DNA of 64,000 bases, from positions 2,390,818-2,454,817 of the forward strand of contig CANNBH010000001.1 in assembly GCA_947502815.1 (NCBI GenBank), written 5' to 3'. The notes below the pieces were generated by a model. It was not told the DNA's origin. It was given only the letters and a program-made list of their open reading frames with translations, and made no database searches. This DNA is from an uncultured Erythrobacter sp. (GTDB taxonomy: Bacteria; Pseudomonadota; Alphaproteobacteria; Sphingomonadales; Sphingomonadaceae). The first letter of the stretch is position 1, and every line of letters begins with the position of its first letter. Below are positions 18,027 through 26,364 of the stretch, piece by piece. A program made the translations under genes and the position numbers.

Positions 18027-19049
18027 TTAATTGCTGTTAGGACCATCCAGCCAATCGAACACCGGCAGCCCTTTGGCCGCCAGCCATTCGGCATTGTACA
18101 AGGTTGAGAGATAACGAAATCCTGTGTCGCACAGGATCGTGGCGATCTGCGGATTGTCTACACCTTCGGCAACCAATTGCTTGCCCAGCGCAATTGCTCC
18201 GGCCACATTGATACCGCTCGATAGACCAAGGCACAGCCCCTCTTCGCGCAACATTTTTTCCACCCAGACCATGCCTTCTTCATCGGAGATGCGGAATTGG
18301 GTGTCGATCGGCGCGCCTTCTAAGTTGGCGGTGATCCGCCCTTGCCCGATCCCTTCGGCTACGGATGATCCTTCGCCTTTAAGCTCGCCATTGGCGTAGT
18401 AATTGTAGAGCGCCGCACCATGCGGATCGGTTAGCGCAATGCGGATATCGGGGTTCTTTTCTTTAAGCCCCATGCCCACGCCCGCGATCGTGCCGCCCGT
18501 GCCCGCCGCACAGGTAAAACCGTCAATCTTGCCGCCGGTCTGCTCCCACAGCTCCAACGCGGTTGTTTCAATATGCGCGCGGCGATTGGCGGTGTTGTCA
18601 AACTGCCCGGCCCAGACCGCACCGTCTGTCTCTTCGGCCATACGGCGAGAGACATGCTGGAAATGGCACGGATCGGCGTATTTAGTTGGCGGAACCAATT
18701 CCAGCCGTGCGCCCAACGCACGCAATGTGTCCATTTTCTCTTTGGATTGGTTGTCGGGCATGACGATAATCGTCTTATAGCCCAAGGCATTGGCGACCAA
18801 TGCAATGCCAATGCCGGTGTTGCCCGCGGTCCCTTCGATAACGGTTCCGCCGGGCTTTAGCTCACCGCGTTCTTCCGCGTCGCGGATCATATACAGCGCC
18901 GCGCGGTCTTTCACGCTGGAACCGGGATTGGCAAATTCGCACTTACCCCAAATGTCGCAGCCCGCCGCAGCGCTGGCGCCAGCGAGCCGGACAAGAGGGG
19001 TGCTTCCGATCAGGGCGAGCGTGTCGCCGATGGGTTGAGTGATATTCAT
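18027..19049 (-). CDS. cysK: Cysteine synthase family protein (O-acetylserine sulfhydrylase)
   Basis: 340 aa fold-type II PLP enzyme that makes L-cysteine from O-acetylserine and sulfide. PLP lysine is K47 in NPGSSVKDRA; the phosphate loop EGTAGNTGIGIA, the active-site VMPDNQSKEKMD and the C-terminal ILCDTGFRYLSTLYN are all of the cysteine synthase type. A cystathionine beta-synthase-like activity cannot be excluded, since QFDNTANRRAHIETTALEL is shared. Start chosen at MNITQPIGDT, which gives normal length. It lies 42 bp downstream of the ferredoxin gene on the same strand. Confidence 0.88.
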   Translation of the reverse strand: MNITQPIGDTLALIGSTPLVRLAGASAAAGCDIWGKCEFANPGSSVKDRAALYMIRDAEERGELKPGGTVIEGTAGNTGIGIALVANALGYKTIIVMPDNQSKEKMDTLRALGARLELVPPTKYADPCHFQHVSRRMAEETDGAVWAGQFDNTANRRAHIETTALELWEQTGGKIDGFTCAAGTGGTIAGVGMGLKEKNPDIRIALTDPHGAALYNYYANGELKGEGSSVAEGIGQGRITANLEGAPIDTQFRISDEEGMVWVEKMLREEGLCLGLSSGINVAGAIALGKQLVAEGVDNPQIATILCDTGFRYLSTLYNAEWLAAKGLPVFDWLDGPNSN

Positions 19050-19091
19050 AGAATGCGAAATAGGGCTTCCCCCCAAATCTCGCAAACAACT

Positions 19092-19406
19092 TTAATCTTC
19101 AGGCGCAATAGTCACTTTGAGACCGTCCAATTCCGCTGTGAACGGAATCTGGCAGGACAAGCGCGACCCTTCTTTACGGTGATCGGAAGATTCCAGCAGA
19201 TCGTCTTCGTCTTCACTCATCTCTGGCAAGGCGACCGAAGTTTCGTCGATGACAATGTGACATGTGGCACACGAACAGCACCCACCGCACAGCGCCAACA
19301 GCTCATCAAAGCCGTTGTCGCGAACGGCTTCCATGACGGTCAGACCATCTTCAACATCAATCTCGCTTGTTTCGCCTTCACGATTGGTAACGACCAGCTT
19401 TGGCAT
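19092..19406 (-). CDS. [2Fe-2S] ferredoxin, adrenodoxin/putidaredoxin type
   Basis: 104 aa electron carrier of the vertebrate/bacterial adrenodoxin class. The four cluster ligands fit C40-x5-C46-x2-C49-x35-C85; two further cysteines (C43, C44) lie in the same loop. An acidic stretch around 64-72 (SEDEDDLLE) would suit docking to a ferredoxin reductase or P450. It is upstream of cysK on the minus strand and divergent from the AlkA-like gene. No P450 or reductase is in the window, so the partner is unknown; ISC-type ferredoxin function is a less likely alternative because no isc genes are near. Confidence 0.9.
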   Translation of the reverse strand: MPKLVVTNREGETSEIDVEDGLTVMEAVRDNGFDELLALCGGCCSCATCHIVIDETSVALPEMSEDEDDLLESSDHRKEGSRLSCQIPFTAELDGLKVTIAPED

Positions 19407-19511
19407 GAAATTGTCCTCTTCAAAGTGATTGAGCGCAAGGTGGGGCGCTTGGATAAAATCGCAAGCGCGCTAGGACGTTCCGACACACTTAGCAAGTTAA
19501 GGAAAATAGCA

Positions 19512-20129
19512 GTGGGCCTGACCGCCGATATCATTCGCCGCGAAATGGATGCGCTTGCCGCAAAGGATGCCCGTGTCGGAGAGGAGCTGGCGCGCATCGG
19601 CTATCCTGAACCGCGTTTGCGCGACAGGGGCTACAAAACCTTGCTGCGCACAATTGTGGGGCAGCAGGTATCGGTCGCGGCGGCGGCGTCCATGTGGAAC
19701 AAATTGATCGCCGAAGTGGGCGAAGACTTCACCCCCCAGTGCATTTTGCAGCGCGATTTTGACACGCTGCGCGCCTGCGGTCTGTCGCGCCAAAAACAGG
19801 GCTATGCGCGGTCTTTGTGCGAACTGGTGGACGCAGGCGAGCTCAATTTTGAAGCTTTGCCGTCCGGTGACGAAGACGCAATCGAAGAGCTAACCCGGAT
19901 CAAAGGGATCGGTCGCTGGTCAGCCGAAATATACCTTTTGTTCGCAGAGGGCCGCACCGACATTTGGCCCGCAGGGGACTTGGCGGTGCAAGAGGGTGTC
20001 AAACGGCTGCTAAAAATAGACGAGCGCCCGAAAGAGAAAGAATGCCGCGAGCTTGGCGAACGCTGGTCACCGCACCGGGGCGCGATGGCCATCTTTACGT
20101 GGCATTTCTATGCGAACCCGGCGTTGTAG
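19512..20129 (+). CDS. DNA-3-methyladenine glycosylase II (AlkA-like, HhH-GPD)
   Basis: 205 aa base-excision repair glycosylase. The helix-hairpin-helix reads TRIKGIGRWSAEIYLLFAEG (about 130-149) and the catalytic aspartate is D156 in PAGDLAVQEG, matching the HhH-GPD family. TLLRTIVGQQVSVAAAASMW near residues 37-56 is also typical. The open frame extends far upstream through the opposite-strand ferredoxin gene, but the GTG at 19512 is preceded by AAGGA at about 9 bases and yields normal length, so I take it as the start. Confidence 0.88.
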   Translation: MGLTADIIRREMDALAAKDARVGEELARIGYPEPRLRDRGYKTLLRTIVGQQVSVAAAASMWNKLIAEVGEDFTPQCILQRDFDTLRACGLSRQKQGYARSLCELVDAGELNFEALPSGDEDAIEELTRIKGIGRWSAEIYLLFAEGRTDIWPAGDLAVQEGVKRLLKIDERPKEKECRELGERWSPHRGAMAIFTWHFYANPAL

Positions 20130-20185
20130 GGGGGGGGTGTCTGATTATGGGGGTGGGAAGCGGCCTTTTGTATCCGCAAGTCAGC

Positions 20186-20473
20186 TCAAACGTGAGGAAA
20201 GAAGATGAAAGCCCCTCGTCCACGATAAACTCTTAGAAAACGAAGCAGAGTAATCTGCTTCATGTTGGTTTGGACAATGATGCGCTCTAGCGTGAATGTT
20301 TCAAGAAGCGCCCCCGTCTTCTCTGCGATCAACTCAGACAGATATAGGTTATATTTCGATCTCGCGATTTCGGAATTTCTCGCAAAGACAGGCATTGCAT
20401 GCACTGCTCCAGCTGGATCGTGCCAGCCAATGGGACGAAGATCGAGTTCAGTTTCAATGTAGTAGAACAGCAT
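20186..20473 (-). CDS. Possible small hypothetical protein
   Basis: 95 aa ATG-started open frame in a less GC-rich stretch between the glycosylase and the S9 peptidase gene. The peptide has plausible protein composition with an amphipathic stretch (LYLSELIAEKTGALLETFTL) and an aromatic C-terminus, but no domain I recognise and only a weak ribosome-binding sequence. It may be a real short gene, a remnant of one, or chance. The remaining parts of 20130-20596 show nothing else I can name. Confidence 0.35.
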   Translation of the reverse strand: MLFYYIETELDLRPIGWHDPAGAVHAMPVFARNSEIARSKYNLYLSELIAEKTGALLETFTLERIIVQTNMKQITLLRFLRVYRGRGAFIFFPHV

Positions 20474-20596
20474 TCGGCATCTCTAGCTTTGCCGATCTAC
20501 GTCCGCAAATGGGCCGTTAGCGGACATCCCCACACCCACAAAATTTGCATTCCGGCCAGCGCTTCCTAGCTGTCACCCTGACTCAAGGGAGATATC

Positions 20597-22567
20597 ATGA
20601 CCGCCGCCACGCCAGCAATCGACCAGACCACTCTTATTCCGCGCGATCACTTGTTCGGAAACCCCACCCGTTCGCAGGGACGGATCAGCCCGGATGGCGC
20701 GTGGCTTAGCTGGTTGGCACCGGAAAACGGCGTGATGAATGTCTGGATTGCCCCTCGTGCGAACCCGGATGACGTGCGGTTGATGACACGTTCTGCCGAC
20801 CGCCCGATCCCGCAATATATGTGGTCACCAGATTCGGCGAGCCTGCTGTATATTCAAGACAAAGCGGGCGATGAAAACTTCCTGCTGTACCAGATCGATT
20901 TGAAAAGCGGAGACGAGGCCACCCTCACCCCGTTTGAAAACACCCGCGTTGATGTTGTTGGCGCCTCGGACACGATCAAAGACGCGATCCTTGTCGGCCT
21001 GAACAACCGCGATCCGCAATATCACGATGTGCACCGGCTCAATCTGACCACCGGTGAACTCGAATTGGTGTTTGAGAACACGAAGTTTGCCGGGTTTCTG
21101 GCGGACGACACGCTGACTTTGCGCATGGCGATGAAGCAGAACGGTGATGGCGGGATGGATTACTACCAGATCACTGACAATGCCGCAGAAGCCGACCCGT
21201 TTGAAAGCACCGCCATGGAGGATTCCATGACAACCTCTCCGGCGGGCTACACAACAGATGGCTCGGTCCTCTATTGGCTCGACAGCAGAGGCCGCGACAC
21301 CGCCGCGCTTTATGCGCAGGATACGGCGAGCGGTGAAAAAACCCTGATCGCGGAAGATGACAAAGCCGATATCGGCGGCACATTGCGCGATCAACAGACA
21401 GGCGAAGTGCTGGCCTATTCCGCGACCTATCTCAAAACCCACTGGCATGCATTGGATACTGGGATAAAGGCGTCGTTTGATTGGATCGCATCCCAATTGG
21501 AAGGCGAAACGGGCGTGATGTCACGCACAGAAGATGACCGCATCTGGATCGTCTGGAACGATCCGGTTGGCGCGCCAATTTCAACCTATATCTACGACCG
21601 CGATGCCGCGACCTTGACGCCGTTTTACACGACCCGGCCAGAGCTTGCAGACGCGCCGCTTCAAATCATGCACCCGGTCGAAATCACCGCGCGTGACGGC
21701 TTGACCCTGCCGTCTTACCTGACCTTGCCCCCCGCAAGTGATCCCGATGGTACCGGCCGCCCAGCCGCGCCGGTGCCGATGGTCTTGCACGTCCATGGCG
21801 GCCCATGGGCGCGCGACAATTATGGGTTCAGCTCAACCCATCAAATGCTCGCCAACCGCGGGTTTGCCGTGCTTTCGGTGAATTTCCGGGGTTCGACCGG
21901 CTTCGGAAAGAATTTTATCAATGCAGGCAACAAACAATGGGGCCTCGCGATGCATGATGATCTGATCGACGCGGTCCAATGGGCCATCGATGAAGGCATT
22001 GCGATTGCAGACGCCGTGGCCATCATGGGCGGTTCTTATGGCGGCTATGCGACGCTGGCAGGGCTGGCCTTTACGCCAGAGACCTTTGCCTGCGGGGTTG
22101 ATATTGTTGGGCCATCCAACCTTGAAACTTTGCTGGGCACGATACCGCCTTATTGGGCGCCGATGGTCAAAATCTTCCACGAACGTATGGGCGATCCCAG
22201 CACAGAGGAAGGGCTGGCCATGCTCAAAGCCGCCAGCCCGCTTAACAAAGCGGATCAAATCACCAAGCCGCTTTTGATTGCGCAGGGCGCCAATGATCCG
22301 CGCGTGAAACAGGATGAAAGCGATCAGATCGTTGCCGCGATGAAGACGGCCAACATCCCGGTCACCTATGTCCTTTACCCCGATGAAGGGCACGGTTTTG
22401 CCAAGCCCGACAATTCAATATCGTTCTTTGCGATTGCGGAAAATTTCCTCGCTCAAACCTTGAGCGATAAAGGCAATGTTCGCGCAGAACCGTTGGGCGA
22501 CGTGCTTGTTCCCTCCAGCGCGCAATTGGTCGAAGGTGCCGAACATGTGCAGGGATTAACCGGCTGA
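20597..22567 (+). CDS. S9 family peptidase (prolyl oligopeptidase / acylaminoacyl-peptidase type)
   Basis: 656 aa serine peptidase. The N-terminal ~370 residues form the expected beta-propeller, with WD-like stretches such as GRISPDGAWLSWLAPENGV and YMWSPDSASLLYIQ. The C-terminal alpha/beta hydrolase domain carries the triad: S480 in GGSYGGYA, D567 in GANDPRV and H599 in DEGHGFAKP. HVHGGPWARDNYGF is the oxyanion-side motif of the family. No signal peptide is visible, so it is probably cytoplasmic. The ATG has AGGGAGA 6 bases upstream. Monocistronic as far as seen. Confidence 0.93.
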   Translation: MTAATPAIDQTTLIPRDHLFGNPTRSQGRISPDGAWLSWLAPENGVMNVWIAPRANPDDVRLMTRSADRPIPQYMWSPDSASLLYIQDKAGDENFLLYQIDLKSGDEATLTPFENTRVDVVGASDTIKDAILVGLNNRDPQYHDVHRLNLTTGELELVFENTKFAGFLADDTLTLRMAMKQNGDGGMDYYQITDNAAEADPFESTAMEDSMTTSPAGYTTDGSVLYWLDSRGRDTAALYAQDTASGEKTLIAEDDKADIGGTLRDQQTGEVLAYSATYLKTHWHALDTGIKASFDWIASQLEGETGVMSRTEDDRIWIVWNDPVGAPISTYIYDRDAATLTPFYTTRPELADAPLQIMHPVEITARDGLTLPSYLTLPPASDPDGTGRPAAPVPMVLHVHGGPWARDNYGFSSTHQMLANRGFAVLSVNFRGSTGFGKNFINAGNKQWGLAMHDDLIDAVQWAIDEGIAIADAVAIMGGSYGGYATLAGLAFTPETFACGVDIVGPSNLETLLGTIPPYWAPMVKIFHERMGDPSTEEGLAMLKAASPLNKADQITKPLLIAQGANDPRVKQDESDQIVAAMKTANIPVTYVLYPDEGHGFAKPDNSISFFAIAENFLAQTLSDKGNVRAEPLGDVLVPSSAQLVEGAEHVQGLTG

Positions 22568-22663
22568 CGCCGCCGCCCCAGAACCGGCTCCGTCTGCCAG
22601 CTAATGACAAAGCCTGTGTGACGTCCTAAACCAGTTGCAAATAGAAATTGGAAGAGGAACTTC

Positions 22664-23488
22664 ATGGCTCACGAATCAAGCGCGCAGCGACGCAGTATTT
22701 TCATCACTGGCGGCGCATCCGGCATTGGCCGCGCGGTGGCGCAATATTTCGGTGAGCGCGATTGGTTTGTGTGCATTTCCGACGTGAACACCGACGGAAT
22801 GCAAGACACTCTCGGCTTGGTTCCGGGCGGGTTCAAATATTCGCATACCCTTGATGTGCGCGACCGTGCGGCATGGGATGTAGCGTTGGAATCGGCTGCG
22901 GTCGCCGCAGGGGGCCGGATCGATGTGATGGTCAACAACGCCGGTATCGGCACCGGCGGGCCCTTGGCGGATCTGGAAGTTGAAGAGATTGATCGCTGTC
23001 TCGACATCAATTTGCGCGGGGTGCTCTACGGCGCGCAGGCGGCCTATCCTTATCTGCAAAAAACCGCTCCAAATTCCGCATTGGTCAACATCGCCAGCGC
23101 GGCCGGCATCAACGGCGGATCGGGCATGAGCGTTTACAGCGCGACCAAATTTGGTGTGCGCGGCATCGCCGAAAGCTTGGACGCTGAATGGGCGCCAGAG
23201 GGTATCAAAGTCTCCTCCATTTGCCCCAGCTTTATCGAAACGCCCCTGCTCAACGGCACCGGGCATCGCAAATCCAACGAGGCCGTGCGCGACCGGGTGG
23301 TCGCAGCAGGATTGGAAATCACCCCGGTTGAAGAAGTCGCCGAAACCGTCTGGAATGCGGTTCACGGCGACGGACTGCATCATCTGGTGGGAAAAACCGC
23401 AAAAAGCCTCAACTTTGCCAAACGCTGGATGCCGGGGCGCGTGCGCAAACAACAGCGCGCCGCATCGGGTCTTTTGGGCAAATCATAA
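22664..23488 (+). CDS. Short-chain dehydrogenase/reductase, first of a tandem pair
   Basis: 274 aa classical SDR. Cofactor loop TGGASGIG at 15-22, NNAG at 91-94, N116, and active-site S145, Y158 and K162 (YSATK) are all present, so it should be active on NAD(P)H-linked alcohol/ketone substrates that cannot be named from sequence. The C-terminal region has many basic residues (about 245-268). The next gene is a clear paralogue with matching motifs from end to end. Good ribosome-binding site (GAAGAGGAA) before the ATG. Confidence 0.92.
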   Translation: MAHESSAQRRSIFITGGASGIGRAVAQYFGERDWFVCISDVNTDGMQDTLGLVPGGFKYSHTLDVRDRAAWDVALESAAVAAGGRIDVMVNNAGIGTGGPLADLEVEEIDRCLDINLRGVLYGAQAAYPYLQKTAPNSALVNIASAAGINGGSGMSVYSATKFGVRGIAESLDAEWAPEGIKVSSICPSFIETPLLNGTGHRKSNEAVRDRVVAAGLEITPVEEVAETVWNAVHGDGLHHLVGKTAKSLNFAKRWMPGRVRKQQRAASGLLGKS

Positions 23489-23507
23489 CATTTCGGGAGA
23501 TCGCACC

Positions 23508-24320
23508 ATGACCTCAGGGGAAACACGCCGTTCAATTTTCATCACTGGCGGCGCATCGGGCATCGGCCGGGCCGTCGCAATCTTCTTTGCCGAACGCGGT
23601 TGGTTCGTCGGGATCGCCGATATTGACGCGGCCGGAATGCAAGAAACCCTTGCTCTGGCGAAAGACGGCTGCGCCTCCACCCACACTCTGGATGTGCGCG
23701 ACCGCAAACAATGGGATGGCGCGCTCGCAGACTTTGCCAAAGCCGCTGGCGGGCGCATCGATGCCGTGTTCAACAACGCCGGAATTGGTGAAGGCGGCGC
23801 GTTAGCGGATCAGGATGAAGACGAGATCACGCGAATGCTCGACATCAATATGAAGGGTGTGATCTGGGGTGCGCAAGCCTCCCACCCCTACCTCAAACAA
23901 ACCGCGCCAGGATCGGTCCTACTCAACACCGCCAGCCTTGCCGGGATCATCGGATCGCCGGGTCTTGCCGCCTATTGCGCGACCAAATGGGCCGTACGCG
24001 GATTGACCGAAAGCCTTGATGCAGAATGGGCCGAAGACGGCATCACCGTTGCGTCACTTTGCCCCGGTTTCATCGACACGGCGATCATCGGCAAGGTAAA
24101 CGAAGACTCCAACAAAACCGCCAAGGAAACCCTGATCGAACAGGGCGTCGAGGTGAACACTGTCGACATCGTGCCAGAGGTCGTGTGGCGTGCCGTTCAC
24201 GGCGAAGAATTGCACTACACGGTCGGCAAAATGGCCAAGAGGCTGCGGTTTATGCAGCGGTGGCTGCCCGGAATGGTGCGCAAAGAAATGCGCAAGACCG
24301 GGATTGGTGTGGAGATTTAG
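23508..24320 (+). CDS. Short-chain dehydrogenase/reductase, second of a tandem pair
   Basis: 270 aa classical SDR with TGGASGIG at 13-20, NNAG at 89-92, and catalytic S143, Y156 and K160 (YCATK). Shared wording with the preceding gene (SIFITGGASGIGRAV, HTLDVRDR, AAGGRID, LDAEWA) shows they arose by duplication. The frame is open much further upstream inside the first SDR gene, but the ATG at 23508 follows CGGGAGA and gives the right length. Gap to the first SDR is 19 bp, so they probably share a transcript. Confidence 0.92.
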   Translation: MTSGETRRSIFITGGASGIGRAVAIFFAERGWFVGIADIDAAGMQETLALAKDGCASTHTLDVRDRKQWDGALADFAKAAGGRIDAVFNNAGIGEGGALADQDEDEITRMLDINMKGVIWGAQASHPYLKQTAPGSVLLNTASLAGIIGSPGLAAYCATKWAVRGLTESLDAEWAEDGITVASLCPGFIDTAIIGKVNEDSNKTAKETLIEQGVEVNTVDIVPEVVWRAVHGEELHYTVGKMAKRLRFMQRWLPGMVRKEMRKTGIGVEI

Positions 24321-24337
24321 AGCTCTCTAAGTCAGGC

Positions 24338-24640
24338 CTAAATCAACGCATCAATTGCGCGCGCCATCTTCGCATCGCGCAGTGACAAGCCGCCGCTTAC
24401 CCCGGCATCATGCGTGTTCAACGTGATCTCCACTTTGGCGTAAACATTGAACCATTCAGGGTGATGGTCGTGGCTGTCCGCGATTAAGGCCACTCGGCTC
24501 ATAAAGCCCCATGCTTCGGAGAAATCGCCGAACTGGAAAGTGCGCGCGATCGCTTTGCCTTCGCGGGTCAGCTCCCATTCGGGATGATCGGCCAAAAGCC
24601 GGGCACGATCTGCATCATCAAGTTCGGGTACTGTGGTCAT
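24338..24640 (-). CDS. phhB: 4a-hydroxytetrahydrobiopterin dehydratase (pterin carbinolamine dehydratase)
   Basis: 100 aa enzyme that dehydrates 4a-hydroxytetrahydropterin during aromatic amino acid hydroxylation. The family signature is plain: [20 protein letters not shown] followed by [16 protein letters not shown], with the catalytic His pair and Asp. Start at [11 protein letters not shown] gives normal length. It is convergent with the second SDR gene (17-bp gap) and divergent from ccmA. No phenylalanine hydroxylase gene is in the window. Many bacteria keep this protein without one, so the physiological role is open. Confidence 0.93.
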   Translation of the reverse strand: MTTVPELDDADRARLLADHPEWELTREGKAIARTFQFGDFSEAWGFMSRVALIADSHDHHPEWFNVYAKVEITLNTHDAGVSGGLSLRDAKMARAIDALI

Positions 24641-24704
24641 CAAGGTGGCCTTTCGCAAATGCGGGTGTTGTGAGCGGGGATGCTTTTGCCTAACGCGTGA
24701 GCTC

Positions 24705-25337
24705 ATGCAAGGTTCTGCTTCTCTTGAAATTGCCCCGGCCTTAACCGCGCAAGGGATCGCTTGCCGGCGCGGCGACCGATTGTTGTTCCGCGGGCTTAGC
24801 TTTGCGCTGCAGAGCGGGGAGGCGCTGCATCTGACCGGGGCGAACGGCACTGGCAAGACAACTTTGATCCGCGCTCTGGCCGGATTGACCACGCCGTTTG
24901 CAGGCGACGTCACTCAGGCGGGCCCGCTGGGGCTGCTGGATGAACGCCCTGCCCTCGATCCCGAATTGCCCTTGGGCAGGGCACTGGCCTTTTGGCAACG
25001 CATCGACGGGTGCGCCGATCCATCGGGCGCGTTTTCTGTGTTGGGGTTGGAGCAATTGCTCGAAGTGCCAGTGCGGTATTTGTCGACCGGACAGCGAAAG
25101 CGCGCTGGTCTTGCGGCCCTTATCGGGCGCGGTGTCCCGATCTGGCTGCTCGACGAGCCGCTGTCGGGACTGGATGTGGCCGCGATCGAGCAAGTCACAG
25201 TCCTCATTCAAACCCATATTGATGAGGGCGGCATCGCCCTGATCGCTTCGCATCAGACGCTGGCGATAAAGGGGCTGCGCAGTCTTGAACTCGCCGATTA
25301 CGCCGCGCCGATCGCGGATTTCGAGAGCGAGGCATGA
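24705..25337 (+). CDS. ccmA: Heme exporter ATP-binding protein CcmA
   Basis: 210 aa ABC ATPase of cytochrome c maturation system I, which powers release of holo-CcmE from CcmCD. Walker A is GANGTGKTT (about residues 45-53), the signature is LSTGQRKR and Walker B is [12 protein letters not shown]. The start at [11 protein letters not shown] gives the usual CcmA length; an open frame further upstream looks spurious. The stop overlaps the ccmB start (ATGA at 25334-25337). Other ccm genes are not nearby. Confidence 0.9.
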   Translation: MQGSASLEIAPALTAQGIACRRGDRLLFRGLSFALQSGEALHLTGANGTGKTTLIRALAGLTTPFAGDVTQAGPLGLLDERPALDPELPLGRALAFWQRIDGCADPSGAFSVLGLEQLLEVPVRYLSTGQRKRAGLAALIGRGVPIWLLDEPLSGLDVAAIEQVTVLIQTHIDEGGIALIASHQTLAIKGLRSLELADYAAPIADFESEA

Positions 25338-25984
25338 TCACCGCCCTGCTCCGCCGCGATTTGGCCAAATTCTTCCCCTTTGCGGGCGGCGGCGCGGCAT
25401 TGCCGACCGTTTTCTTTGTCGCGGTCGCGATGCTGTATCCCTTTGCGGTTGGCCCTGATGCAGCGCTTTTGGGCCGCACGGGCGGCGGCGTGGTGTGGAT
25501 CGCGGCGCTGCTGGCGGCGATCTTGCCGCTAGAAAAACTCGTTGCAGAAGACATTGAGCTGGGCACGTTCGATCAATTGCGCCTGCGCGGGGTCGCAGAG
25601 GAAGCTATGATGGCGGTGCGCCTGCTCGCCCATTGGCTCAGTTTTGGCCCGCCGTTGGTGTTGGCCGCATTTCCAGCCGCTGCGCTGCTCAACCTTGATG
25701 GGCCAAGCCTGCACTTGCTGCTGATCGGATTGCTGGTCGGCACACCGGGGCTGGCGGCCATCGGCTTGATGATCGCGGCGCTGACGTCCAGCTTGCGCGC
25801 AGGCGCGGCTTTGTCGGGCCTGCTGTTGGTTCCGCTCGCGCTGCCGATCTTGATCTTTGGCGCAGGCGCCTTGGCACGGCAGGATGCGGCGAGCCTTGGC
25901 TTTGTTGCCGCGATCAGCTTGCTGTTGGTGGCGATTGCGCCGTTTGCGGCGGGAGCAGCTATTCGGGCAGCACGAGAAGTCTAA
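25334..25984 (+). CDS. ccmB: Heme exporter membrane protein CcmB
   Basis: 216 aa polytopic inner-membrane protein with about six hydrophobic segments, the permease partner of CcmA in cytochrome c maturation. Typical features are the N-terminal LLRRDLAKFF, PLEKLVAEDIELGTFDQLRL near 75-94 and VGTPGLAAIGLMIAALTSSL. Translation is coupled to ccmA by a 4-bp overlap. In many proteobacteria ccmC and ccmD come next, but here a convergent gene follows whose stop overlaps the last bases of ccmB. Confidence 0.92.
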   Translation: MITALLRRDLAKFFPFAGGGAALPTVFFVAVAMLYPFAVGPDAALLGRTGGGVVWIAALLAAILPLEKLVAEDIELGTFDQLRLRGVAEEAMMAVRLLAHWLSFGPPLVLAAFPAAALLNLDGPSLHLLLIGLLVGTPGLAAIGLMIAALTSSLRAGAALSGLLLVPLALPILIFGAGALARQDAASLGFVAAISLLLVAIAPFAAGAAIRAAREV

Positions 25985-26244
25985 ACAGCGTGCGCTTTTG
26001 GCGTTTGCCCCATGCCCATCGGAACAGGAGCTGGTGCGCGTGCTTGCGGCTCTTCAACAATCTGATCTTCGGTCAACACATAGGTCAAAAGCGCCGCCTC
26101 GCGCTTTGCAACGACGAATGAGTAGCACAGGCCCGCAACGAGCAGCACACCCGCGCCATCGCCGAAATATGGGAGATCCAAATAGGTCGCGACAATGATC
26201 AATCCGATCACCGCAAACAGGATACCAATGGTGACCCTCGACAT
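25981..26244 (-). CDS. Small two-pass membrane protein, function unknown
   Basis: 87 aa. Two hydrophobic segments (VTIGILFAVIGLIIVATYL, about 4-22, and VLLVAGLCYSFVVA, about 33-46) are joined by a short loop, YFGDGAG. The tail (about 62-87) is proline/alanine-rich and probably cytoplasmic or unstructured. No domain recognised. It is convergent with ccmB, overlapping it by 4 bp at the stop codons, and lies 116 bp from map. Confidence 0.7.
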   Translation of the reverse strand: MSRVTIGILFAVIGLIIVATYLDLPYFGDGAGVLLVAGLCYSFVVAKREAALLTYVLTEDQIVEEPQARAPAPVPMGMGQTPKAHAV

Positions 26245-26318
26245 AGGGCGTGTTCCTTAATGCTACTGAGTTCCGAGTTAGGAAATTGGTAGCATCAGCA
26301 AGTGTCAGCTTGGTTTGC

Positions 26319-26364
26319 TTGATCGGTTAATTTGCGGTTTCGAAACCCCCAAAACGCCGATCAA
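26319..26364. repeat. Nested inverted repeats just downstream of map
   Basis: An 8-bp inverted repeat TTGATCGG (26319-26326) / CCGATCAA (26357-26364) encloses the perfect 12-bp palindrome GGTTTCGAAACC (26336-26347). The right arm overlaps the map stop codon. It could fold at the 3' end of map mRNA, but no run of T follows on that strand, so a factor-independent terminator is not supported. Confidence 0.35.

Noticed and set aside
19035..19511. N-terminal extension of the AlkA-like frame across the ferredoxin gene
   Set aside because: The extra sequence is the antisense of the ferredoxin; the GTG at 19512 has a good ribosome-binding site and gives normal family length.
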